Shown piece after piece: positions 14,799-22,489 of a stretch of DNA of 31,842 nt; positions within the stretch are counted from its first letter, which is position 1, and the number at the start of each line of letters is the position of its first letter. The notes beneath the pieces are model-generated. The model searched no databases. It saw nothing but the letters and a program-made list of their open reading frames with translations, and had not been told where the DNA came from. The position numbers were made by a program, and so were the translations under genes. Source of the stretch: UBA1447 sp964612185 (GTDB lineage: Bacteria > Bacillota > Clostridia > Oscillospirales > Acutalibacteraceae); contig CAZTCR010000034.1 of the NCBI GenBank assembly GCA_964612185.1, positions 1-31,842 of the forward strand. Direction: 5' to 3'.

Positions 14799-16574
14799 TT
14801 ATTTCTGTTTTTCCAGCAACAGAACCCAGTCGTTGGTGTCCGGTTTGCCGCCGATGCGGTAATTGCCGAACAGGTTCGGCTTCATCACTTTTTCACCCTC
14901 ATATTCGCCGGTGCGCGGGTTGAACCATTGGGCGGTGTAAATGGACGCCTTGTCCATGTTTTTTATAACGCCGGTATCGGTTGATTGGTTATAGAAATAA
15001 GCCACATACCGATAATCGCCGTCGGTCGCCAACGAATAATACGGCTTTCCGTTGCCGATTTTTATCAGGTTCATCAGTTTTACAAACAAGGACTCGTCGC
15101 TGTTCCATACACAACGGATTTTAGTTATTAGGTTCCTGAAAATATCAGGCGAAGACCAGCTGCGGTCGTCAAAGCGCGGGGTCAAGTTCCACCAGGAAAC
15201 GCTGTCTAAAAATTCGCGCATGTAGCCCAGCTGATGCGCCGTTTTAAATTCCACACTTTGGGACCACCAAACGGCTTTATCCGCCGGGGTGATGGTGTCT
15301 ATTCCGTCGTTGGATGTTGTATCCGTATCGTAGGTGCTGTTGTAAAGCCAAATGTCAACGCAGCCGTACCCGTAGCCGTACATGCCGTTGAGGTAGGCCG
15401 TCCACCCCTGCACCCGCGCGCCGAAGTTTTTCGTCCAAAGGTTTTCATACCGGCCTTCATAATTAACAGTCACTTTGCCGTCCCCGTTCGCCCAGTAATC
15501 CTTCGGCGCGGCGAAATCAAGCTGCCCGTTTAATTTTGGCGACCACTGCGCGGCAAACCAGTTGTGCCCCGGGACATCTCTAAACGCGGAGTTGGATGCC
15601 GTCGTTGCGCCGGTATTCTCCTGATGCGCGGAAATCGGATGCCGGTAAGCATCGTATTGATTGATGTATTCACAAACCGATTTATACGGGTTGGTTTCGG
15701 TATTGAACACTTCGTAAAAATCGTTGTCCGTTTCCTGCCCCAGCGTCCATAAAACAGGATAAGCGGAATAGCGCGCCACCCAGAAACGGGTGATTTTCGC
15801 CAGATACGATTTGTCCGCAAAGGCCGCACCGGTCATTTCGTGCGGGTAGAAAAAGCAGGCGTTCGCGTGGACTAACCCGGCTTCGGCGATAATCGCAAAC
15901 TGTCTGTCCAAATTATCGAACCCGGGGATGTCCGCTTCACTCAACCCGTTGCTTAAATTATAGGTAGCGCCGATGGGTTCGGACTGGTAGACGGTGAAGT
16001 CCTGATTGGCGCGCTTATCCACGATGTATTTGAAATGGGAATTTGTATTGATGTCCCCCGCATGAGGACCGGCGCTGTCCAGTTCCTCGCTCGCCATGCC
16101 CCAGTGCGTGTCGCCCAGGTAGAAAAACGGCGTTTTGTCGTTATAGGTAAAATAGCGTGTGCCGGCTGTTGCGGTAACAAATCCGTGCTTGTAGACATCC
16201 AAATCCCCGGTGTACGGCACCGCGAGGATTGCGCCGGTTTGATTATTAAGCCCCGTGTCCGCAGCATTGGAGCAGACGGTTTGCCAGGTCCAAAGCCCTT
16301 CGCCTGTCAGCGCGAAACGCACACGCCAGGTGTCGCCGCCGTCCCAAAAGCCGGGGACAGTCAACACGGTGCCGTCGTCGGAGTTGGTCAAGATGATATC
16401 CAGCGCTGTATCATTGAACGGGTCGGCGTATTGTACAGCGGCGGTAAAGGTGCGCTCGTTTGCAACCCACAGCTCGCTTTGGTCAATGATGTCCTTTGCG
16501 GCGGCAACTACCGGTACAGACAGACAAAAAGTGAACGCTAAAATTAAAGAAATAATCCTCAACAAGTTTTTCAT
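14799..16574 (-). CDS. Secreted DUF5060/DUF4038 (apiosidase-like) glycoside hydrolase
   Basis: 591 aa. A Sec signal peptide is clear: KNLLRI then a hydrophobic core and a VVAAAKD cleavage region near residue 26. Residues about 30-125 fit a DUF5060 beta-sandwich (VPGFWDGGDTWRVRFALTGEGLWTWQT). Residues about 135-480 fit the DUF4038 TIM-barrel related to GH140 apiosidases (GTRYFTYNDKTPFFYLGDTHWGM), with a probable catalytic acid in LWTLGQETDND. A C-terminal beta domain follows (PYYSLATDGDYRYVAYFYNQ). There is no LPXTG or lipobox, so it is secreted or loosely surface-attached. DUF4038 members cleave plant cell-wall side chains such as apiose; the exact substrate is open. It follows the GNAT gene by 18 nt. 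Confidence 0.85.
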   Translation of the reverse strand: MKNLLRIISLILAFTFCLSVPVVAAAKDIIDQSELWVANERTFTAAVQYADPFNDTALDIILTNSDDGTVLTVPGFWDGGDTWRVRFALTGEGLWTWQTVCSNAADTGLNNQTGAILAVPYTGDLDVYKHGFVTATAGTRYFTYNDKTPFFYLGDTHWGMASEELDSAGPHAGDINTNSHFKYIVDKRANQDFTVYQSEPIGATYNLSNGLSEADIPGFDNLDRQFAIIAEAGLVHANACFFYPHEMTGAAFADKSYLAKITRFWVARYSAYPVLWTLGQETDNDFYEVFNTETNPYKSVCEYINQYDAYRHPISAHQENTGATTASNSAFRDVPGHNWFAAQWSPKLNGQLDFAAPKDYWANGDGKVTVNYEGRYENLWTKNFGARVQGWTAYLNGMYGYGYGCVDIWLYNSTYDTDTTSNDGIDTITPADKAVWWSQSVEFKTAHQLGYMREFLDSVSWWNLTPRFDDRSWSSPDIFRNLITKIRCVWNSDESLFVKLMNLIKIGNGKPYYSLATDGDYRYVAYFYNQSTDTGVIKNMDKASIYTAQWFNPRTGEYEGEKVMKPNLFGNYRIGGKPDTNDWVLLLEKQK

Positions 16575-16592
16575 CGTAATTTACCTTTCCAA

Positions 16593-17093
16593 TCAACTGA
16601 TCATCTTTTGATACGCCACCACATCCAGCCATTGCCCGAACTTTTTACCGACTTCTTTATAGTGCGCGCATTTTTCATAGCCGTTTTTTTCGAAAACCTT
16701 CACGCTTTCTGTGTTCTCCCCGCATATCAGCGCGATTAAAGCATGAAAGCCCTGCGTCAGTGCATATTCTTCAATAAATTGTACTGACCGGCTGCCGATG
16801 CCTTTGCCGGTATATTCGGGTTTCAGGTAAACCGTAACCTCCGCCGTCGAATCATAGGCCTCTCTTTTTTTGAACTGCGCCGCAATGGCGTACCCGCAGA
16901 CGGCACCGTCGCAGAGGATGGCAAAAGATTTGAACCGCGGGTTATCGAAAAAGAGAATTTCGCTCATTTGAGCCAAGGTCAGCGGCTGTGTGTGAAAAGT
17001 CGCGGTGGTGTTGAGCACATAATAATTGTAGATGTCCAGCGCCGCCGGCAGAACACCTGGGGTCATCGCCTCAAACTCAATTTTGTTTATCAT
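16593..17093 (-). CDS. GNAT N-acetyltransferase, phosphinothricin acetyltransferase-like
   Basis: 166 aa from the ATG at 17093, which has AGAGGA 10 nt upstream and fits the family N-terminus (IEFEAMTPGVLPAALDIYNYYV). An ATG at 17129 would give 178 aa but has no good ribosome site. The acetyl-CoA binding region is YTGKGIGSRSVQFIEEYA, and the ending GYEKCAHYKEVGKKFGQWLDVVAYQK matches the Pat/Bar/YwnH branch of GNAT enzymes, which N-acetylate small amines and amino-acid analogues. The native substrate is not inferable. It is upstream of and probably co-transcribed with the DUF4038 glycosidase, a pairing that is likely incidental. Confidence 0.88.
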   Translation of the reverse strand: MINKIEFEAMTPGVLPAALDIYNYYVLNTTATFHTQPLTLAQMSEILFFDNPRFKSFAILCDGAVCGYAIAAQFKKREAYDSTAEVTVYLKPEYTGKGIGSRSVQFIEEYALTQGFHALIALICGENTESVKVFEKNGYEKCAHYKEVGKKFGQWLDVVAYQKMIS

Positions 17094-17249
17094 CCGGGCC
17101 ACATCCTCTGCCGTAAAATTTCCGTTCATTTATTATGCTGTTCATTTTACCACCCGGCCTTGTTCATGGCAATAGAAAGTAGCAAAGAACTGCAGCTGTA
17201 ACAAATTAAGAATCAGAATATTTTACTGTGATTTTTTGTCCGGAGGTGG

Positions 17250-17255
17250 TATAAT
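17250..17255 (+). promoter_or_regulatory. Extended -10 promoter of the beta-mannosidase gene
   Basis: TGG-TATAAT is a perfect extended -10. The -35 is weak. The predicted start is about 17262, about 30 nt before the GTG at 17294. Confidence 0.65.
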
Positions 17256-17293
17256 ATAAAGAACTCCAATTCAAAATGTATGGTGGTGTTTTT

Positions 17294-19627
17294 GTGAATA
17301 ATCGGGTAGCGCATTCGCTGAACGGTGAATGGAATCTGTCGTGGATTGAAAACAGCGTGTTCAACGCCACGGCTCAGCCATACTGCACCATATCCGCTTT
17401 AAAAAGTTCCGGCATGAACACAACCGGCGCTGTTGTGCCGGGCAATTTTGAGCTGGACTTACAAAGAGCCGGGCTCATCGGCGACCCGTATTACAGCACA
17501 AACATCCTGGAGTTGCAAAAGTTTGAATGCATGCACCTGTTTTATTACCGCAATTTTACCTATGAACCGGCCGGTAAGGGGCAGCTTTATCTGCATTTTG
17601 AAGGTGTTGACACCTTGGCGGATGTGTATCTGGACGGCGAACTTGTTTTGAGCTGTGACAATATGTTTATCGCCCATGAGACACTGATTCAAGAAATGAC
17701 GGCCGGCCGCCACGAACTGGTCGTGCACATCAAACCCGTGACGATTGAAGCAAGAAAATATGAAATCACAGCCGGCAGCGGCGCGCTTAAATATAACTAT
17801 GATTCCCTGCATATCCGCAAAGCGGCTTCCATGTACGGCTGGGACATCCTGCCGCGGCTTGTCTCCGGCGGGATATGGCGGGATGTGTATCTGCTTGAAA
17901 AACCGGATGAGCGCATTGAGGATGTGTTCGCTTATACACGGCATATCGATAAAGCCGCCGGCACGGCAAGCCTCCTTTTCCACTATAACTTAAAAATCAG
18001 CCGCGACCTGCTGAAAGACTACACCATCAAAGTCAAAGGTGTCTGCGGCGGCAGTGAATTCAGCGCGGAGAGCGGTTTGTGGTTTACCGCGGGCAAACTC
18101 CATGCATCTGTTAAAAACTGCAAATTCTGGCATCCCCGCAACTACGGCGAGGCGAACCTTTATGACACGGTTTTCGAATTGTATGACGGCAACGAGCTCC
18201 TTGACGCCCGCAGCCTGAAAATCGGTATCCGCACCGTAACACTCGAGCGCACCAGCACCACGGATGAAGCCGGCAGCGGGGCGTTCTGCATCCGGGTTAA
18301 TAATGAAAAGATTTTTGCCATGGGCACCAACTGGGTACCGCTCGACGCGCTGCATGGCAACGACATCAAGCGCCTGCCAAAGGTGCTGCCGATGCTCACG
18401 GATTTGGGCTGCAACATGGTGCGCTGCTGGGGCGGCAATGTGTATGAGCATGAAGATTTTTATGATTTCTGCGATGAAAACGGCATCATGGTCTGGCAGG
18501 ATTTTGCCATGGGCTGCGGCCGGTATCCGCAGGATAAAGCGTTCTGTGATGCGCTTGAAAAAGAAGCGGTCAGCGTCGTTAAAAAATACCGCAACCATGC
18601 TTCTCTTGTTATCTGGGCGGGCGACAACGAGTGTGACCAGGGCTACAGTAAGCATGACCCGCTCTCCGGTAATCCCAACGACAATATTCTCACCCGCCGC
18701 ATCTTGCCGGAAGTTCTGCGTGCCCACGATTTTACCCGGGGGTATCTGCCGTCCTCCCCGTATATGGACGAAAAAGCCTTTGAGTCGGGCGAACCGCTTT
18801 CGGAGGAGCATTTGTGGGGACCGCGCGATTATTTCAAAGGCGATTATTACAGCCGCTCGGTCTGCCACTTTGCGAGCGAAACCGGCTACCACGGCTGCCC
18901 TTCACCGGAATCCCTGAAAAAGTTCATTTCGCCCGCCTGCCTTTGGCCGTGGTTTGATAAGGAGAAAGGCCGGGCAAATGACGACTGGCTCGTCCATGCC
19001 GCATCCCCCGAACTAAGCGCGGACGGCCCCTATGCTTACCGCATTAAACTGATGAGCGGCCAGGTCAAAACCCTGTTCGGTGAAGAGCCGGACAATCTTG
19101 CCGACTTTGCGCTGGCCAGCCAAATCTCCCAGGCGGAGGCAAAAAAGTATTTTATTGAACGGTTCCGGCTTTCCAAGTGGCGGCGCACCGGTATCCTCTG
19201 GTGGAACCTGATAGACGGCTGGCCGCAGATTTCGGACGCTGTTGTCGATTACTACTATGATAAAAAGTTGGCTTATTATTATATCAAGCGTTCCCAGCAG
19301 CCGCTGTGCCTGATGTTTGACGAACCGGATAACGGCTTTTTACCGCTTTACGCAGTGAATGATACACAAGAGGATATCCGGGTTTCTTACCGCGTTACCG
19401 ATAGTACAACCGGCGAGTTCATTGTCCGCGCGGAATGCGTTGCAAAAGCGAATGCAAGCAACCCGATTTGGCGCATGCCAATCACCCCCGGCGAACAGCA
19501 TTTTTACCTGATTGAATGGGACGGCGACGCAAAGGGCAAAAACCATTATATGACGGGACTGCTGAACATTGATTTGGATGAATATGCCCGGGCGGCAAAC
19601 GCGTGCGGCTTTGAGGGGTTCTTGTAA
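17294..19627 (+). CDS. GH2 beta-mannosidase, cytosolic
   Basis: 777 aa from the GTG at 17294, which has GGTGGTG about 5 nt upstream; an ATG at 17276 has no ribosome site. It shows the GH2 layout: N-terminal sugar-binding sandwich (LNGEWNLSW through MYGWDILPRLVSGGIWRDVYL), immunoglobulin-like domain, TIM barrel, and a short C-terminal sandwich. MVRCWGGNVYEHEDFYDFCDENGIMVWQDF is the beta-mannosidase barrel signature. The acid/base is E446 in WAGDNEC and the nucleophile is E529 in ASETGYHG. There is no signal peptide. It removes terminal beta-1,4-mannose from imported manno-oligosaccharides or N-glycan cores. It is about 50-100 residues shorter than many relatives, consistent with a reduced C-terminal domain. 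The TerB-domain gene begins 42 nt later with no strong terminator between. Confidence 0.93.
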   Translation: MNNRVAHSLNGEWNLSWIENSVFNATAQPYCTISALKSSGMNTTGAVVPGNFELDLQRAGLIGDPYYSTNILELQKFECMHLFYYRNFTYEPAGKGQLYLHFEGVDTLADVYLDGELVLSCDNMFIAHETLIQEMTAGRHELVVHIKPVTIEARKYEITAGSGALKYNYDSLHIRKAASMYGWDILPRLVSGGIWRDVYLLEKPDERIEDVFAYTRHIDKAAGTASLLFHYNLKISRDLLKDYTIKVKGVCGGSEFSAESGLWFTAGKLHASVKNCKFWHPRNYGEANLYDTVFELYDGNELLDARSLKIGIRTVTLERTSTTDEAGSGAFCIRVNNEKIFAMGTNWVPLDALHGNDIKRLPKVLPMLTDLGCNMVRCWGGNVYEHEDFYDFCDENGIMVWQDFAMGCGRYPQDKAFCDALEKEAVSVVKKYRNHASLVIWAGDNECDQGYSKHDPLSGNPNDNILTRRILPEVLRAHDFTRGYLPSSPYMDEKAFESGEPLSEEHLWGPRDYFKGDYYSRSVCHFASETGYHGCPSPESLKKFISPACLWPWFDKEKGRANDDWLVHAASPELSADGPYAYRIKLMSGQVKTLFGEEPDNLADFALASQISQAEAKKYFIERFRLSKWRRTGILWWNLIDGWPQISDAVVDYYYDKKLAYYYIKRSQQPLCLMFDEPDNGFLPLYAVNDTQEDIRVSYRVTDSTTGEFIVRAECVAKANASNPIWRMPITPGEQHFYLIEWDGDAKGKNHYMTGLLNIDLDEYARAANACGFEGFL

Positions 19628-19630
19628 ACC

Positions 19631-19646
19631 CCGCAACTTTCTGCGG
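19631..19646. repeat. Small hairpin between the mannosidase and TerB genes
   Basis: CCGCA-ACTTTC-TGCGG immediately follows the mannosidase stop. No T-run is present, so read-through into the TerB module is likely. Confidence 0.45.
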
Positions 19647-19669
19647 CAGCATCCCGGTTCCGGAAGGCG

Positions 19670-21160
19670 GTGGAGGTTTTGGTCGATATACAAAAGCTGA
19701 TAGAAAAAATATTGTCTGATTCAAAGCTTGCCGGGAACAAAAATTTCACCGCCGGCGTGTATCGGGATGAGCCGATCTTGCGCACCGCGGCGCAAATCAC
19801 CCGCAATGAACCGCCGGAATACCGGGAAATGAGAAGGCTTGCGAAAGGTTACGATGTTTACGGTCAGACCGGCGCGAAGGTTTTTTATCAACAGGCTAAG
19901 TTTATGGAAAATTTTGAGGATGATTACAGTTATCCGGGTGAGTTCTTCACCTATTTCCCGACTTATCAAACAATGAACGATATGCAGCTGCGCGGCTATT
20001 TTTCCTGGCGGACAAAAGTCCGGCGGGGGAACATTGAAAAGACATCGCTGTCTTTCGTATTTGTTTACATCTACGAATTGCTTCATCAAATCGGAGTCGG
20101 CTCGCCGGAAGAAGGGTTTGAAAGGCTCAAGCGTTTTTGGACGATATACAAAGACTATGACAATCAAATAACCCATTATGTAACACTGTGGCTGAAAGAT
20201 TATGTTGTCTATTATAACCTCGACAAATCGCTGCTGCAGGATACGGCCGATGCCGGATTTGACACTTCGATTGATACCTTGCTGCACCATCAAACCCACA
20301 GCGCAGACGAAATTTTTTCCGCGCTCAACACCCTGTCCTCTTACCGGTTGGAAAATTCCAAGTTTTACAAAGAGTTTCCGGATGATGTAAAACAAATTGT
20401 GTGCCGTGTTTATGCAACCCTGGCCGATTATTACAACAAGAACCGCAAAAACGGCATTTGCGAAAAGTTTTTCGGCAGAGTCTATACGGACACTTATGTG
20501 ATGTTCCGCTCCGCGGTGTTTTATGACCGGGTGAAACATGATAATTATCTGTATGAAATCAGCAGCATCCATCGTTACCGGTGCAAATACGGCAGCTGGT
20601 ACAGCGAACGGTTTTATCGTTACAGCGGAAAAAATCAGCAAATCGGGTCTTTGCTCAAAACAATTGACTTTGTGATGCGGCAAAAATACAATTTCAAATC
20701 CACCATAAAGCCAGGCAAAGCAACCAAGCTATCGCTGGAAATCATCAGCAAAGAAGTTGAACAATACCGGGAAGCCAAAAGAAAAGAAGCCATACCGGTC
20801 ATTGAAATCGATGTTGCCAAACTTCACCATATCCGAAAATCGGCACTTGAAACACAGAACAGACTGATCACCGAGGAAGACACGAGGGAAGCTGCATTGC
20901 CTGCGCAGAAAACGCAAACCGAACCGGCGGAACAAACCAACCTGACCGGGGCTGAAAGCCGCTTTTTGGGCTGCCTGCTGTACACAAAAGCATATGACGA
21001 TTTCATCCGGGCTAACGGGCTGCTGCTTTCCGTGCTGGTGGATTCGGTCAACGAGAAACTCTTTGACCGATTTGGCGACACGATTATTATTTTTAACGGC
21101 GATAAACCGGAAATCGTTGAGGATTATTTAACCGAACTGAAAGGAATCGTGCGGGAATGA
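19670..21160 (+). CDS. TerB_N/TerB_C-domain protein, first gene of a helicase/ATPase module
   Basis: 496 aa. Residues about 60-230 match the TerB_N domain: PGEFFTYFPTYQTMNDMQLRGYFSWRTKVRRGN, then FVFVYIYELLHQIGV. Residues about 335-495 match TerB_C, with a final TGAESRFLGCLLYTKAYDDF and a conserved acidic tail. The central TerB tellurite-resistance helical domain itself is not apparent, so this is not a tellurite gene. Proteins of this layout are linked by comparative genomics to an ATPase and a helicase in predicted DNA-processing or defense systems, exactly the arrangement here. The start is uncertain: GTG at 19670 or TTG at 19679, both unusually close to GGAAGG/GGAGG. Its TGA stop overlaps the next ATG (ATGA), indicating coupled translation. 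Confidence 0.88.
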   Translation: MEVLVDIQKLIEKILSDSKLAGNKNFTAGVYRDEPILRTAAQITRNEPPEYREMRRLAKGYDVYGQTGAKVFYQQAKFMENFEDDYSYPGEFFTYFPTYQTMNDMQLRGYFSWRTKVRRGNIEKTSLSFVFVYIYELLHQIGVGSPEEGFERLKRFWTIYKDYDNQITHYVTLWLKDYVVYYNLDKSLLQDTADAGFDTSIDTLLHHQTHSADEIFSALNTLSSYRLENSKFYKEFPDDVKQIVCRVYATLADYYNKNRKNGICEKFFGRVYTDTYVMFRSAVFYDRVKHDNYLYEISSIHRYRCKYGSWYSERFYRYSGKNQQIGSLLKTIDFVMRQKYNFKSTIKPGKATKLSLEIISKEVEQYREAKRKEAIPVIEIDVAKLHHIRKSALETQNRLITEEDTREAALPAQKTQTEPAEQTNLTGAESRFLGCLLYTKAYDDFIRANGLLLSVLVDSVNEKLFDRFGDTIIIFNGDKPEIVEDYLTELKGIVRE

Positions 21161-22473
21161 AAGTGCCGAAAAGAATCGCAACGGTCATTATCAACTCCTT
21201 AAAAGGCGGCGTCGTGCCAAGAATCGGGCTGCCCTATATCACCGTGGGCAGGGAGACGGAAATCAACGCCTTTTTGCACGATGTGGACATCATCGCGGAC
21301 GGCGGCGCCTCTTTTCGCTTCATCGTGGGCAAATACGGCAGCGGCAAAAGTTTTTTGCTGCAGACCATACGAAATTATGTGATGGACAAAAACTTCGTGG
21401 TGGTGGATGCCGACCTGTCACCCGAAAGGCGCCTGCAGGGCACAAAAGGACAGGGGCTCGCCACCTACAAAGAGCTGGTTCAGAACATGTCCACCAAAAC
21501 CCGGCCGGAAGGCGGCGCGCTGACCTTGATACTGGACAGATGGATTAGCACCGTACAAAGCGAAACAGCGGCAGAAAGCGGGTTGGACTGGAAGGACAGC
21601 CGTTTCGTCAAGCTGGTGGAAAAGAAAATTTACGAGGTCATCAATTCATTAAATGAAATGGTGCACGGCTTTGATTTTGCCAAACTGCTCACCATCTATT
21701 ATCAGTCATACACGCAGGGTGATGACGAAAAAAAGGCAAAAGTGGTCAAGTGGTTCCGGGGTGAGTACGCCACGAAAACAGAAGCCAAGGGGGAGCTGGG
21801 GGTCAATATTATCATAACGGATGATGACTGGTACGAATACATCAAGCTGTTTGCCATGTTCCTGAAAAAAGCGGGGTACAACGGTTTGTTGATTTTGATT
21901 GACGAGCTGGTCAACATTTATAAAATACCCAACAGCATCACCAGGCAATACAACTATGAAAAAATTCTAACCATGTACAACGATACCCTGCAGGGTAAGG
22001 CGCGGTATCTGGGCATTATTATGGGCGGAACCCCGCAAAGCATGGAGGATACGAGGCGCGGCATTTTCAGTTATGAAGCATTGAAATCCCGCCTGGAAGA
22101 CGGACGCTTTAACCGCGAAGAGGTAAAAGATGTATTGGCGCCCGTCATCAAACTCTCCCCCCTGACATACGAGGAAATGCTCGTGCTGGTTGAAAAATTG
22201 GCCGGTATCCACGCCGATCTTTTTGAATACAAGCAAACACTCACGCAGGAAGACCTTATCAGTTTTATTAAAATCGAATTCAGCCGTATCGGGGCGGACA
22301 AAAATATCACCCCGCGCGAGGTAATCCGTGATTTTATCGAGCTGCTGAATATCGTGTATCAAAACCCCGCCCTGCGCGTGGCGGACCTGCTCGGGAGTGA
22401 AAAATTTGAGTTCGCAAAAACGCAGCTCAATGATCAGGTGATTGAAAAAGAGTTTGAGGAATTTGAAGTGTGA
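21157..22473 (+). CDS. BrxD-like P-loop ATPase (BREX ATP-binding domain, DUF2791)
   Basis: 438 aa. Walker A is GKYGSGKS (residues 58-65). Next comes the family signature VVVDADLSPERRLQGTKGQGLATYKEL, with TRPEGGAL about 15 residues later. Walker B is LLILIDELVNIY (D249, E250), and a GIIMGGTPQSMED sensor segment follows. These mark the ATP-binding proteins called BrxD in type 2 BREX systems; none of the other BREX proteins (PglZ, PglX, BrxL and so on) is present here. The role is probably to couple ATP use to loading or regulation of the helicase next door. It overlaps the TerB gene by 4 nt and is 16 nt from the helicase gene, so the three should be made in fixed ratio. Confidence 0.93.
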   Translation: MKVPKRIATVIINSLKGGVVPRIGLPYITVGRETEINAFLHDVDIIADGGASFRFIVGKYGSGKSFLLQTIRNYVMDKNFVVVDADLSPERRLQGTKGQGLATYKELVQNMSTKTRPEGGALTLILDRWISTVQSETAAESGLDWKDSRFVKLVEKKIYEVINSLNEMVHGFDFAKLLTIYYQSYTQGDDEKKAKVVKWFRGEYATKTEAKGELGVNIIITDDDWYEYIKLFAMFLKKAGYNGLLILIDELVNIYKIPNSITRQYNYEKILTMYNDTLQGKARYLGIIMGGTPQSMEDTRRGIFSYEALKSRLEDGRFNREEVKDVLAPVIKLSPLTYEEMLVLVEKLAGIHADLFEYKQTLTQEDLISFIKIEFSRIGADKNITPREVIRDFIELLNIVYQNPALRVADLLGSEKFEFAKTQLNDQVIEKEFEEFEV

Positions 22474-22489
22474 AAGGTTAAGGTCCGGG

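Noticed and set aside
19670..21160. Tellurite-resistance TerB gene
   Set aside because: Only TerB_N and TerB_C flanking domains are seen, and no terZ/D/C partners are nearby.
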